Positions 52,855 through 62,601 are shown, numbered from the stretch's first letter. The stretch: 64,000 nt of DNA from G020354785 sp964521285 (GCA_964521285.1 CAZFQS010000005.1:124001-188000), one strand, 5' to 3'. Made by a program: numbers and translations. Notes: generated from the letters alone by a model not told the origin.

Positions 52855-53310
52855 TTAAAAAGTGATTATGTTTCGCCCTTCCTTAATGTAATCTGTTAAT
52901 ACTTTGCCTATATAATAAACATTAATTCCCAGTTCTTCGAGTTTTTCAGATACTCCATACATGTCTGAACATCCTTTACATGCCTTAACCACAACTCCCG
53001 ATTCAATTATTTTCTTTATATAGTCCTGTAATTCTTTATCTTCTGAAAGAAGTTTTGAAGATGGTCCCCATACTATTAGTGTTAGATCGTCCCACCATTT
53101 ATATTTTTTAGCATTATAAGTATACATAAACACCATTTTTAAAGCAACTTCCCTGTCTCCACTTGTCCATATGATTACCAGTTTCTCACTATCAGGTATT
53201 TTTAATGTGTCAGGTGATTGAGGACTATTAGTAGTTTGAGCCTTTATATAACCAGAAGTTATTAATGTATAAAAAACTAAAATCGCAAAGGTTAATAATT
53301 TATGTTTCAT
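52855..53310 (-). CDS. Exported DsrE-family protein
   Basis: This 151-aa protein has an N-terminal signal (residues 1-24) and a DsrE/DsrF-like fold (LVIIWTSGDREVALKMVFMYTYNAKKYKWWDDLTLIVWGPSSKLL). It also has KACKGCSDMYGVSEKLEELGINV with a CxxC motif. DsrE-type proteins move sulfur, but the exported form here is of unknown role. The carboxymuconolactone decarboxylase-like gene lies 52 bases upstream on the same strand. Confidence 0.85.
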   Translation of the reverse strand: MKHKLLTFAILVFYTLITSGYIKAQTTNSPQSPDTLKIPDSEKLVIIWTSGDREVALKMVFMYTYNAKKYKWWDDLTLIVWGPSSKLLSEDKELQDYIKKIIESGVVVKACKGCSDMYGVSEKLEELGINVYYIGKVLTDYIKEGRNIITF

Positions 53311-53362
53311 TTTTATTCCTCCTTAAGTTTTAAGTTGTATTTATTTTATAACAAGATTTGCA

Positions 53363-53716
53363 CTAGCCTGAAGTATAAAAATCGAGTACATTCATTGCAA
53401 ACCTGGCAGATACGGTTCCCGGCCCCCCACTCATTTCTATACCCACTTCTATTGATTCAAGGATCTCGTCTTCACTGGCTCCCTCATTCAGGGCTTGTTT
53501 TATATGCCATTCCATACATGATTCACAATTGATTACTATCGAAATTCCTACTGCAATGAATTCTTTGTACTTTTTACTCAGTTTACCATCCTTGTAAGTT
53601 TTCTGTTCCATATCAATAAAAGACTGGTAGACTTTTGATTTTTTGCTGTAAAACGAGTGTGCCTTTTTTCTTGATTTTATAAGCTCTTCAATCCTGTGTT
53701 TGTCTGAATTTTCCAT
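53363..53716 (-). CDS. Carboxymuconolactone decarboxylase (AhpD-like) family protein
   Basis: A 117-aa helical protein with the AhpD-like active motif CESCMEWHIKQAL (CxxC followed by a His three residues later) and the flanking LSKKYKEFIAVGISIVIN and GASEDEILESIEVGIEMSGGP. The Cys pair suggests peroxidase or disulfide-reductase activity rather than decarboxylation. It is followed by the exported DsrE-like gene, another thiol protein with a CxxC, on the same strand. Confidence 0.9.
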   Translation of the reverse strand: MENSDKHRIEELIKSRKKAHSFYSKKSKVYQSFIDMEQKTYKDGKLSKKYKEFIAVGISIVINCESCMEWHIKQALNEGASEDEILESIEVGIEMSGGPGTVSARFAMNVLDFYTSG

Positions 53717-53848
53717 TTGCTATTATTTTTAGTGGTTGTTATATTATATGATCTTTCCCAGCTTAGCTGAAAGCAGAAATAAATAATTTCTCTTTATCCG
53801 CAAAGATAAGATAAGATTAAATTTCACAAGATTTTAGGCAGAGTAAAA

Positions 53849-55939
53849 CTATTTGTTTCTTAATATTATTAGTTTATCGCCTATTATTACTCCATCAAAT
53901 TCTATCAGGACATAATATAACCCGCTATGTATATTGTATAATTCATTGATGTCAAGTAAGTATCTATAGATATTTATTCCATTTACAAGTTTGGAATCGC
54001 TAAATACAACCTTTCCTGAAGAATCAATTAGTTTAATATAAGCCAGTCCGTTTACAGGCATTTTAACTTCAAAGACAATTTCAACAATATCGGAGCAGGG
54101 ATTGGGATATATTGATTTTATATTGAACAGTTTATTTTCTTCTTCTGCAATATTTGGTGTTTCAAAAAATATTCCTGTTACATCACCTCCCCCTCCTGTA
54201 AAGCTTGTGAACGGACTAATAACACCGTAATTTAAACTTATATCTATTATTTCCTGTTTTATACTCTCTGCAATGCTTGTGTTATCCAGATTTAAATAAT
54301 AGTCAATTAAAAGATCCTCTATTTTCTTCTTTGCCCATAATTTGGTTAGAAACTGGTACTGACTGTTTGCTGTATCAGACAATTCCGGATAATATACATA
54401 TTCAACAGAACTGGAATAAGCATTACCGGTTATGGTAGCGGTTAAACCTGCTGCTTCCTGATATCTGCCAACCAAAATCATTTGCTGACCTTTATAAAGA
54501 TTAGGCAGTTGGCTGGGATATAATTCATTAATTATGGCCGGGGAAAAAGTAACCATTGTGTTCAATAAAACGGGATTTCTAATCATAAGATAAAAATCTG
54601 TAATAACATCTTCCAGTTGGTTATTGGCTAAAAATTCACATATTCCGTTATTATTATTTGCAATTGTAGTTAATAGTCTCTCATTTGTATAACTGCCGAT
54701 TCCAAATGTAAATACTGATATTTGCTTCTCGGATTGAATAATTAAATCATCAATATACTCTATAAGATCATCGGTATTTATTATTCCTGAAGTCTGTTCT
54801 CCGTCTGTGAAGAAGATTATAATATTTGCAGTATTTGTATCAGCCACAGAAAATTGAGGTACAGCCACACTAAATGCACTTGATATGTTAGTTGAGCCCT
54901 CGGCAATAAGAGAATTAATGTAAGTCAGCGCCGCATTTTCGTTCGCAGTATTAAAATCAACGTGTTCGGACCTGAATGTTGTTACATTATCAGCAAATGA
55001 AATAATGTTAAATTTGTCACCTTCATTTAAATTTTCCACGATAAATTTTGCAGCATTTCTTGCCTGCACTATTTTGTCTCCTGACATACTTCCTGATCTG
55101 TCAATGATCAATGTAAATACTTTATCAATTACGTCAGTATTTTCACTTGGGTCAGGTTCAACAATAAACGCAAAGAATCCCCTTCCATATTCGTCCTTGG
55201 TCAGACTGTCAGCTATAAAAGTACTCAGACTGAATAAACCCAATTCTTCCAGGTTCAGGGAATAACTAATGTAATAGTCTGCACTGGCAGCCTGTTCATA
55301 TGCTATATACCCGATTGATGCCTGATTCCCTGAATTATTTGTAGATGTAGCAGTATGGCTAAGTAGATTTATTTCCTCAATTGTCCTTTCTGAATTAAGT
55401 GTAAAAGATAATTCTGCCAAATTCACTATTTGGCTTTGTATTAATTGATAATTATTGGGATAATAGTACTTTACTTCACCATACTTATATTTCAGCAGTT
55501 CAACATATGATAATTCAACAATGATAGTTGAATCCTGTCCAAGTTTCTGTTCTATATTAAAGTAAAGGGGGTTATCACCTAAATAATTTTTTAAATTATA
55601 ATCCTGTTCGCCGGGGCCTCCTCCTGTTGTAGTATCCTGTGGAGTAGGTGAGAAATCGGCTGTATACCATATCCCGTTAATTTTGTATCTGAGCCTGGTT
55701 GCACTGGCATCCTCAGGTAAAGGGAATGCATATTTAATTGTTAGACTATCTCCAAGATTATTCAGAAAGGTTTGGGCAGTTGTTGTAAGAGAAACCTGGC
55801 TTTCAACTAAAACTTCCACTTTGGAATCTGTTAAACGCAGATAAGTCTCAACTTGAGATTTATCAAACACTACACCATTACTAAATACTAGTCCTGATGT
55901 AAAAACAAGGAATAGAAAAGATACGATTATATTTTTCAT
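53849..55939 (-). CDS. VIT and von Willebrand A domain protein with T9SS sorting domain
   Basis: A 696-aa secreted protein. After the signal (to about residue 20) is a VIT domain (25-185, VEVLVESQVSLTTTAQTFLNNLGDSLTIKYAFPLPEDASATRLR region). A vWA domain at about 274-460 has the MIDAS motif DRSGSMSGD from Asp280. A beta-rich part and a type A T9SS sorting domain follow (IKSIYPNPCSDIVEIVF, NIHSGLYYVLIEF). vWA domains bind metal-dependent ligands, and the architecture resembles inter-alpha-trypsin inhibitor heavy chains. It likely acts on the cell surface or is released; the ligand is unknown. It is downstream of the GH88-like pseudogene, on the same strand. Confidence 0.92.
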   Translation of the reverse strand: MKNIIVSFLFLVFTSGLVFSNGVVFDKSQVETYLRLTDSKVEVLVESQVSLTTTAQTFLNNLGDSLTIKYAFPLPEDASATRLRYKINGIWYTADFSPTPQDTTTGGGPGEQDYNLKNYLGDNPLYFNIEQKLGQDSTIIVELSYVELLKYKYGEVKYYYPNNYQLIQSQIVNLAELSFTLNSERTIEEINLLSHTATSTNNSGNQASIGYIAYEQAASADYYISYSLNLEELGLFSLSTFIADSLTKDEYGRGFFAFIVEPDPSENTDVIDKVFTLIIDRSGSMSGDKIVQARNAAKFIVENLNEGDKFNIISFADNVTTFRSEHVDFNTANENAALTYINSLIAEGSTNISSAFSVAVPQFSVADTNTANIIIFFTDGEQTSGIINTDDLIEYIDDLIIQSEKQISVFTFGIGSYTNERLLTTIANNNNGICEFLANNQLEDVITDFYLMIRNPVLLNTMVTFSPAIINELYPSQLPNLYKGQQMILVGRYQEAAGLTATITGNAYSSSVEYVYYPELSDTANSQYQFLTKLWAKKKIEDLLIDYYLNLDNTSIAESIKQEIIDISLNYGVISPFTSFTGGGGDVTGIFFETPNIAEEENKLFNIKSIYPNPCSDIVEIVFEVKMPVNGLAYIKLIDSSGKVVFSDSKLVNGINIYRYLLDINELYNIHSGLYYVLIEFDGVIIGDKLIILRNK

Positions 55940-56127
55940 GGCTGATATTATTTATAGTCTGTAAGTTATTTTGCATTTTACCTGAACGGATTTTAATATA
56001 AAATATTCTGCAACAATAACAATCCGTTAGAAAGTTAAAATAAATCTGTGTAAGAATATATTAACCTAAATTTACGAATTATTTTATTGCGAAGCAATTA
56101 TAATGCTTTTACCAAATATATGACGGG

Positions 56128-56368
56128 TTACAGGTCTTTCAGTTTTTTAAATCTTGTTAGTGCTTCAACAAAATAATAGTCAGCATAAGTAAGAGGCACA
56201 TCCACCTCGCTATTGTTCGGCATATGACCTACACTGTGTTTAAGAATGAAATTTCCATTATTGCCTAATGCATTACGATATTGCTATGTCATAAAACTCC
56301 GGTACATCAAACTTAGTGACAGCAAGCAGTAATATGATAAAAATAAGATGTATGTACCTGTTGTTCAT
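56128..56368 (-). pseudogene. Remnant of a GH88-like unsaturated glucuronyl hydrolase gene
   Basis: On the minus strand, ATG at 56368 begins a signal-like peptide MNNRYIHLIFIILLLAVTK that runs to a stop near 56273. A different frame then reads QYRNALGNNGNFILKHSVGH, MPNNSEVDVPLTYADYYFVEAL and TRFKKLKDL to TAA at 56128-56130. The second part matches the conserved C-terminus of Bacteroidota GH88 hydrolases (EIDVPL-x-YADYYF-x-EAL). Only about 240 of the expected 1,200 bases remain, so the middle has been deleted and the frame broken. The flanking sequence 55940-56127 and 56369-56581 shows nothing else recognisable. Confidence 0.7.
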
Positions 56369-56581
56369 AAATATTTTTTATTTGGAAACCAAATTATAAA
56401 TACCTAAGATAGGAAATTTTAAAACATTAATTATGGATTACCGGTAAGGTGTATGCTGAGGATAATTGAAGTGGCTTTTCTGACCCGGTTTTTATCAGAA
56501 TATTTAATTTATTTCCGGGTTTAAATATTTAAGTCATTCAAAGTTTAATATTTTTACCTGAAAATAATAAAATAAGGATAA

Positions 56582-57334
56582 ATGTTAGAAACAATATTTG
56601 AACACCGTTCGATAAGAAAATATAAATCCATTCCTGTAGATGATAAAGTTCTGGAGAAGATATTAATGGCCGGAACACGGGCATCAACAACAGGAAATAT
56701 GCAGGTTTACAGTATGGTTGTAACAAAAGACAAAGACATAAAAAAACAACTGTGGGAAGCACATTTTAAGCAGGACATGGTATTACAGGCTCCTGTGCAT
56801 ATAACTTTTTGTGCTGATTTTAACAGGTTTAACAAATGGTGCCGCCAGCGAAAAGCTTATCCGGGATATGAAAATTTCCTTTCTTTTTTTACTGCAGCTA
56901 TCGATGCACTGTTAGTGTCCCAGAACGTTGCACTTGCCGCAGAAGAACATAAGCTGGGGATATGCTACCTGGGTACGGCGACCTATATGGCTGATAAAAT
57001 TATTGAAATACTTAATCTGCCTTCAGGAGTAGTCCCTGTTGCTGCGATTGTTATAGGTCATCCTGATGAAAATCCGGGGCTCACAGATCGATTACCCCCG
57101 GAAGCTGTTATACATTATGAAAAATATAATGATTATTCACCCTCTGATATAGATAATATTTACCTTGAAAAGGAAGCCTCTGAGTTAACGGCTCAGTTAT
57201 TAAAAGAAAATAATAAGGAGACTCTTGCCCAGGTATTTACAGATAACCGCTATACCAGGAAGGACAATGTATATTTTTCACAGCAGTTTCTTAAAGTCCT
57301 TACAAAACAGGAATTTATGTTTAATGAGTGGTGA
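56582..57334 (+). CDS. Nitroreductase family protein
   Basis: A 250-aa FMN-dependent oxidoreductase of the nitroreductase fold. FMN-binding features are FEHRSIRKYKSIPVDDKVLEKILMAG (phosphate-binding Arg and Ser) and STTGNMQVYSMVV. AALAAEEHKLGICYLGTATY-like and GVVPVAAIVIGHPDENP stretches follow. It resembles NfsA/FRP-like flavin reductases by length. The substrate could be quinones, nitro compounds or flavins. Its stop is ten bases from the convergent Ldh gene. Confidence 0.93.
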   Translation: MLETIFEHRSIRKYKSIPVDDKVLEKILMAGTRASTTGNMQVYSMVVTKDKDIKKQLWEAHFKQDMVLQAPVHITFCADFNRFNKWCRQRKAYPGYENFLSFFTAAIDALLVSQNVALAAEEHKLGICYLGTATYMADKIIEILNLPSGVVPVAAIVIGHPDENPGLTDRLPPEAVIHYEKYNDYSPSDIDNIYLEKEASELTAQLLKENNKETLAQVFTDNRYTRKDNVYFSQQFLKVLTKQEFMFNEW

Positions 57335-57344
57335 TTTATAATAA

Positions 57345-58421
57345 TCATCTAATTTCGAATTCCATACCAAGCTTGCCGGCAATTTCTTTTAATTCCTTAG
57401 CAATGGCAGGTAACACATTAATTCCTTCTTTCATTATTCTTTCTTCATTTTTTCTTTCAGGATCTCCCGGAATCATAACCGCAGGCTTTCCAGGTGCACT
57501 TTTAGCATTTCTGAATGTCTCAACCCATTTGTCCATTTTAGCTTTAAACTCATCAGCTTTCTGGAATGCATCAATACGCATTGCGCCAAAGAAATGACCT
57601 GTGCCTTCTCCTACTTTTTCATCAAGTACAGGCAAATAAGCAACCGATGGAGGGACAAAAGGACCAAAATTGGCATTGGACAGAACTGCAGAAAATATGT
57701 CGACTATAGCACTCATACAATATCCTTTATGACTCCCATGTTCATAATCACCCCCAAGAGTGAGCATTGAACCTCCCCGCTTCAGTATTGAAGGATCATC
57801 TGACGGATTCCCATTACTGTTCTGAACGTAACCTAACAGTGTTTTTTCTCCCTTTTTTTCTGCAACTGCAAGCTTCCCCCGGGCAATTGGTGTAGTTGCG
57901 AAGTCAGCTACAAAAGGTGGCTGTTCTTTTGCAGGTACGGCAACAGCAACCGGGTTTGTACCCAATAAACGGCTTACTGAGAAAGTTGGCGCAACCAACG
58001 GATTGGCATTTGTCATTGTCAAACCTATCATATCATGTTCAAGGGCCATCATAGCATAATAACCGGCAATTCCAAAATGATTTGAATTTCCGGTTGATAC
58101 CCATCCCGTACCTGCCTTTTCAGCCTTTTCAATAGCAATCTCCATTGATCTGGTAGCAGCAACCATGCCTATCGCCCTGTCACCATCAACTACTGCCGTA
58201 CTTGAAGTTTCGTGTACAATTTTAATATGCGGCTTTGTATTAATACGGTCAGCTTCCCAGAGTTGAAAATAATCTTTTATTCTTATCATTCCATGAGATG
58301 GAAGTCCCCGTAACTCAGCTGCAAGAAAAACCTTTGAGGCCATTAAAGCATGCTCGTCACTACAACCCATTTTTATGAAAATATTACTTGTAAAGTCCAG
58401 CAGGTAATTGTATGTATACAT
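57345..58421 (-). CDS. Ldh-family (malate/L-lactate dehydrogenase type 2) oxidoreductase
   Basis: An NAD(P)-dependent 2-hydroxyacid dehydrogenase of the LDH2/MDH2 superfamily, 358 aa from ATG at 58421. Conserved parts include LRGLPSHGMIRIKDYF, HFGIAGYYAMMALEHDMIGLTMTNANP, RLLGTNPVAVAVPAK and GYCMSAIVDIFSAVLS. The catalytic His is in SNHFGIAGYY. A 16-residue upstream extension was not used because the chosen start gives the usual N-terminus. Substrates in this family include malate, lactate, ureidoglycolate and sulfolactate, and none is favoured here. Confidence 0.92.
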   Translation of the reverse strand: MYTYNYLLDFTSNIFIKMGCSDEHALMASKVFLAAELRGLPSHGMIRIKDYFQLWEADRINTKPHIKIVHETSSTAVVDGDRAIGMVAATRSMEIAIEKAEKAGTGWVSTGNSNHFGIAGYYAMMALEHDMIGLTMTNANPLVAPTFSVSRLLGTNPVAVAVPAKEQPPFVADFATTPIARGKLAVAEKKGEKTLLGYVQNSNGNPSDDPSILKRGGSMLTLGGDYEHGSHKGYCMSAIVDIFSAVLSNANFGPFVPPSVAYLPVLDEKVGEGTGHFFGAMRIDAFQKADEFKAKMDKWVETFRNAKSAPGKPAVMIPGDPERKNEERIMKEGINVLPAIAKELKEIAGKLGMEFEIR

Positions 58422-58535
58422 AATAAAAAACTTTTTATTAAAGTAGTAAATATAAGAACATAGATGCACAAATTTACCCGGAGGAAAAAAAAATTACGGG
58501 TAAAAGTGCGTTATACACGCAATAAGTTAGATTAT

Positions 58536-58569
58536 TTGAATATTATAAATTAAGAGTTACTTATATTTG
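58536..58569 (+). promoter_or_regulatory. Candidate promoter of the PurL-like gene
   Basis: TTG at 58536-58538 and TATATTTG at 58562-58569, spaced 23 bp (longer than ideal). The -7 box matches exactly; the start point is predicted near 58577, 25 bases upstream of the ATG. Confidence 0.45.
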
Positions 58570-58601
58570 TTTTAAGTAATTAATTTAAAATAATATATAT
58601 C

Positions 58602-60791
58602 ATGGCGAATACCTCTGATATTCCTAAATCAGGAAATAAAACCGGCTTAAAACCTTCCGACTATAAGCTGATCAGGTCGTTAATGAACAGAGATCCGAAT
58701 GAAGCAGAGTTAATAATAATTTCAAATTTGTTGTATGAGGAACCTGAACTCATACATTCCCGGGAAAAGCTGGTTAATCTTATTGATTACAGGAAGCCTG
58801 TTTTAAAAGGCATAAAAAACAATTATTCAGGGGCCATTGAATTATCCGGGAAGCATGCATGTATTTTAAATATCCTTTCAGGTAATGAATACAAGGAATT
58901 TGCAGAACCAGGAGTAATTACCATGGCACGAGCAATACTTGACATTATTGCTGTTGGAGGAAGACCTGTTGCTCATGTATTTTCAATGAAGTATAAACCT
59001 TACAAGTTGAAAGATATATTAAATAATATGTGTGAGTATAGCTATAATACTGGCATTCCTCTAATTAAAGGCAACATATGTTTTGAAAAAAAGTTGGGTC
59101 AAAATCCAATGTTAAATATGATGACTTTAGGAATTGTTAACCGGGAAAGGTTAAGTGCATCAGAAAAGACAGTTGAGGGTCAGCCCGTTTATATTATTGG
59201 ATTTGCAGGATCAAATAGAAAATACGGGGATAATGTATGGTCTTTAATAAAAGACAAATATTCGGATAGCGGGAAAATGCCGGAAGTGCTTAATCATATC
59301 CGGGAAAAACTTTTTATTGAGGGGGTCCTTGAATTATTTGATAATAATATTATTGCTGCGGCATCAGTCGTTGGTAAAACAGGGATTATTGGAACCGCAG
59401 CTAAAATACTATCTGCAAATAATACAGGAATGAAACTTGATATTGATAAATTATATGATGATTCGACCAAAGACAACCATTATCAAATGCTTTGCGAATA
59501 TTTACCAGGTTCAATTTTAATGATTATTAATAAAAATAAGAAAGAGCTTACAGAAAATATTTTAAATAAATGGTTAACTGATTATTGTATTATTGGAGAG
59601 ACAGTAAAACAAGATAGTCTCAGCTGCTTTAAAAACAACAAATCTGTTGCCAATATACCCTTAAAGATGTTATTAAATCAACAATTCGCTGTAAGGGAAG
59701 AAGAAAAAGAGTACCCGGACAGAGATTTTAACATTGTAAGCATTTCAGCAGATGATATTAGTGAGCCTGCAAATTATAAAGAGATTGCCCTGGAAATAAT
59801 AAAACAACCCGAAGTATTTGGAAAGGCAATTCCTTTCGAGCAATCCGGATTATTGACAGGAACAGTAAATATGAACATAAATTTTCCTTCAGATTCCGGC
59901 ATTATAAAATTCAGCGTACTGAACAAATCTTTATCTGTCGCTATCAATATAAATTCCAGGTATCTGTTATCAGATATAAAAACAGGTACTATTATAATAA
60001 TAGCAAAAGCAATCAGGGATATTGTCTGCAGCGGAAGTGACCCATTGGCAATGAGTATATGCCTGAACATTTATAAAGCCAATAATAAATATTTTAAGGA
60101 GCAGTTTGAACTGGTTTATGATGGTGTGGAGGAAGCAATTAAACAGTTTAATATACCTTTAGCTAATTTTAGTTTAAGCTTAAATTCTGATAAATACAAT
60201 AATAATAATGGTAATCATCTTGCCGTAGTACCAGCAGTATATATTACAGGAGAACTAACAAGTAATAAATATCATACAACTATTGCGTTCAGGGACAAAG
60301 GGCATATGATTTATTTAATTGGAAGATCAGGAAATGATTTTGGCTCATCCGAATACCTTAAAGTTATGCATGGTATTGACCAGTCTCCTTCACCCTTTAT
60401 TGATATTAATGTGGAAAGCAAACTTCATAATATTGTAAGAGGACTAATTCAAAATCACCTGATCATATCCGCTCATAATATTTCTGAAGGAGGATTATTT
60501 TTTGCATTACTTGAATCGGCAATGGCAGAGCAATACGGATTTGATATTACTTCTCCGGCGGAAATCAGACTTGATGCTTTTTTGTTTGGTGAAGCCCAAA
60601 GCAGGATAATTGTAACAGTATCACCGATTCGTGAGACTGAATTCATTGATTTTATGATTCAGCAGGATTTTCCATTCTCGGCACTTGGTCATATCACAAA
60701 AGAAGAGGTGAGGATTGATGATATTTCATACGGTTCCATTAGTGAGTACGTAGATTTATACAATTCAATTATACAAAGTTACCCTGGTTAA
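58602..60791 (+). CDS. PurL-like protein (AIR-synthase fold) with degenerate first-half active site
   Basis: This 729-aa protein aligns along its length with small-type FGAM synthase PurL, which makes FGAM in purine synthesis. The C-terminal half keeps landmarks such as IVCSGSDPLAMSICL, SAHNISEGGLFFALLESAM and LFGEAQSRIIVTVSP. The N-terminal half has lost key motifs: where PurL has MWSEHCSYKSS it has NLLYEEPELIHS (42-53), and SHNHPSxIEPYxGAATGVGG is unrecognisable. Only AVGGRPVAHV (117-126) remains where PurL has SMGARP. It is probably a non-catalytic paralogue or has a different reaction. No other pur gene is near. Confidence 0.75.
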   Translation: MANTSDIPKSGNKTGLKPSDYKLIRSLMNRDPNEAELIIISNLLYEEPELIHSREKLVNLIDYRKPVLKGIKNNYSGAIELSGKHACILNILSGNEYKEFAEPGVITMARAILDIIAVGGRPVAHVFSMKYKPYKLKDILNNMCEYSYNTGIPLIKGNICFEKKLGQNPMLNMMTLGIVNRERLSASEKTVEGQPVYIIGFAGSNRKYGDNVWSLIKDKYSDSGKMPEVLNHIREKLFIEGVLELFDNNIIAAASVVGKTGIIGTAAKILSANNTGMKLDIDKLYDDSTKDNHYQMLCEYLPGSILMIINKNKKELTENILNKWLTDYCIIGETVKQDSLSCFKNNKSVANIPLKMLLNQQFAVREEEKEYPDRDFNIVSISADDISEPANYKEIALEIIKQPEVFGKAIPFEQSGLLTGTVNMNINFPSDSGIIKFSVLNKSLSVAININSRYLLSDIKTGTIIIIAKAIRDIVCSGSDPLAMSICLNIYKANNKYFKEQFELVYDGVEEAIKQFNIPLANFSLSLNSDKYNNNNGNHLAVVPAVYITGELTSNKYHTTIAFRDKGHMIYLIGRSGNDFGSSEYLKVMHGIDQSPSPFIDINVESKLHNIVRGLIQNHLIISAHNISEGGLFFALLESAMAEQYGFDITSPAEIRLDAFLFGEAQSRIIVTVSPIRETEFIDFMIQQDFPFSALGHITKEEVRIDDISYGSISEYVDLYNSIIQSYPG

Positions 60792-60878
60792 AAGGCATGT
60801 TGAAGAACAGAAAAAATTGGAATGTTAAGATTTATATACTAATTTCGTGGCGCTTACGTTTTTAAACGTATACTAACA

Positions 60879-61661
60879 ATGCAGACTATAGCTTTGAGAA
60901 CTATCATAATAACCATAATTTTTCTACTCTCTCTGGATGTCTTTGCACAGAAACCTAAAGTACAGAATGACCCGACTCATGATGATAAACTTCTGCATTT
61001 TGGTTTCTCTTTAGGTTTTAATACAATGGATTTTCAGATATCTCTTTCAGAAATAGCCCGTAATTATTATATAGTAGCGGATGTTGCTAAACTTCAACCT
61101 GGATTTCATGTTCATGCATTATCCAATTTAAGGCTTGGAGAATATTTTGATCTTAGATTTTTGCCGGGAATATCCTTTGGAGGTGAGAGGCACATTGAAT
61201 ATGTTGACAGATCGGTATCAAATCAGGCAAATAGCCAGAGAATTGATATTGAGGACATACCGGTGAAGATCGAATCAAATTTCCTCGAGTTTCCTTTGTT
61301 AATAAAATATAAATCAGTAAGGCTGAACAATTTCAGGCCATTTCTAATAGGGGGCATAAATACCAGGATTGATCTTGCAGGGGCTAAACTGGACTGGGGC
61401 AGGAAGGAGGAAGATCCCAAAAAGCAAAATATTGTATTATTGAATTTACTGGACGGTTATTATGAATTAGGAGTTGGAATGGATTTTTATCTCCGATACT
61501 TTAAATTTGCAGTAGAATTGAAATCCTCATGGGGAATAAGAAACGTATTAAAAACCGAAAACAGAAAGGGAGAAAGACCATATCCTGATATAGCAATATA
61601 TACCGATGTTATTGATAAAATGTATTCAAGGATGGTTTTAATTTCTTTTCATTTTGAATAA
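60879..61661 (+). CDS. porT: PorT-like T9SS outer-membrane protein
   Basis: A 260-aa beta-barrel protein required for type IX secretion in Porphyromonas. After the signal (to VFAQ, residue 23), features of PorT are DDKLLHFGFSLGFNTMDF, SNLRLGEYFDLRFLPGISFG, SNFLEFPLLIKYKSVRLNNFRPFLIGGIN and LNLLDGYYELGVGMDFYLRYFKFAVELK. Alternating strand patterns and the length (P. gingivalis PorT is about 240 aa) agree. Two T9SS-sorted cargo proteins in this window show that the pathway should exist in the organism. Confidence 0.88.
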   Translation: MQTIALRTIIITIIFLLSLDVFAQKPKVQNDPTHDDKLLHFGFSLGFNTMDFQISLSEIARNYYIVADVAKLQPGFHVHALSNLRLGEYFDLRFLPGISFGGERHIEYVDRSVSNQANSQRIDIEDIPVKIESNFLEFPLLIKYKSVRLNNFRPFLIGGINTRIDLAGAKLDWGRKEEDPKKQNIVLLNLLDGYYELGVGMDFYLRYFKFAVELKSSWGIRNVLKTENRKGERPYPDIAIYTDVIDKMYSRMVLISFHFE

Positions 61662-61672
61662 AAACATTGATT

Positions 61673-62443
61673 TTATCTTCTTCTGAATTCTGAACATACA
61701 ATAGCTGTTGCTGCAGAAACATTAAGTGATTCAACACCCCCCGCCTGATGCGCATACTTTGGTACAAATAATCTTGTAGTAATATATGGCATATAGCTTT
61801 TTGAAATACCTCTGGATTCATTTCCCATAACAATAAATGCTCTTGTGTCCAAATCCTTATCATAAATGGATTCGCCGCTAAGAAATGTGCCATAGACAGT
61901 AAATCCCGGAACAGATGTATATTCTTCCAACAGGTCCTTTAAATTAACATAGTAAACATTAATCCTCATTATTGCACCCATTGTTGACTGAACAACCTTC
62001 GGGCTGAAGCAATCAGCACAATCATGGGAACAGAAAATATTTTTTATTCCAAACCAGTCCGCTATTCTAATGATGTTGCCAAGATTTCCGGGATCCTGAA
62101 TTTTATCCAAAACAAGTGATATATCGTTAATGACGACAGCTTTATTAATAATATGATCCGGGATGCGCATCACAGCTATTACCTTCCCGGGAGTTTTAAA
62201 TGAACTAATTTTGCTTAATTCATATACAGTAACTGTAAGAATATCTTCAGGAGGATATATCTCATTTTTATAATTATCTTTTAGCCACTGCCGCGTTGCT
62301 ATTAATTGCTTTAACAGCGGATATCCGGCATCAATCAGCTCTTTTATTATCTTTTCTCCTTCAACTAAATATTCCCCGTATTTTTCACGATACTTTTTTA
62401 ATCTTAGAGATCTAAAATGTTTAATTTTATTTTTGCTTAGCAT
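61673..62443 (-). CDS. SpoU/TrmH-family RNA methyltransferase
   Basis: A 256-aa SPOUT methylase of the two-domain form. The substrate-binding domain begins SKNKIKHFRSLRLKKYREKYGEYLVEGEKIIKELI. The catalytic domain has motif 1 LDKIQDPGNLGNIIRIADWFG, motif 2 FIVMGNESRGIS and motif 3 VESLNVSAATAIVCSEF. It is likely an rRNA 2'-O-methyltransferase; the site is unknown. It is convergent with porT (12 bases between) and divergent from the TamA/BamA-like gene. Confidence 0.92.
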   Translation of the reverse strand: MLSKNKIKHFRSLRLKKYREKYGEYLVEGEKIIKELIDAGYPLLKQLIATRQWLKDNYKNEIYPPEDILTVTVYELSKISSFKTPGKVIAVMRIPDHIINKAVVINDISLVLDKIQDPGNLGNIIRIADWFGIKNIFCSHDCADCFSPKVVQSTMGAIMRINVYYVNLKDLLEEYTSVPGFTVYGTFLSGESIYDKDLDTRAFIVMGNESRGISKSYMPYITTRLFVPKYAHQAGGVESLNVSAATAIVCSEFRRR

Positions 62444-62565
62444 ATTTCTACATTTTACAAATAAAACTAAGTTTATAAAATTTCAGGTAATAATTATGTG
62501 CGTGATCAACAACTTATCTGACAAGGATACTTATATAGAAAACCTCATTATGTGAATAAAAAAGT

Positions 62566-62573
62566 TATATTTG
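62566..62573 (+). promoter_or_regulatory. Candidate -7 element of the TamA/BamA-like gene
   Basis: TATATTTG matches the Bacteroidota -7 box and lies about 30 bases upstream of the GTG start. No clear -33 TTG is present at the usual spacing. Confidence 0.45.
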
Positions 62574-62601
62574 CGCGAATGTAATAATTTAATCATTAAA
62601 A

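Noticed and set aside
56483..56520. ACCCGG/CCGGGT inverted repeat between the pseudogene and the nitroreductase gene
   Set aside because: A six-base stem with a 26-base loop is expected by chance at this length and has no T-run.
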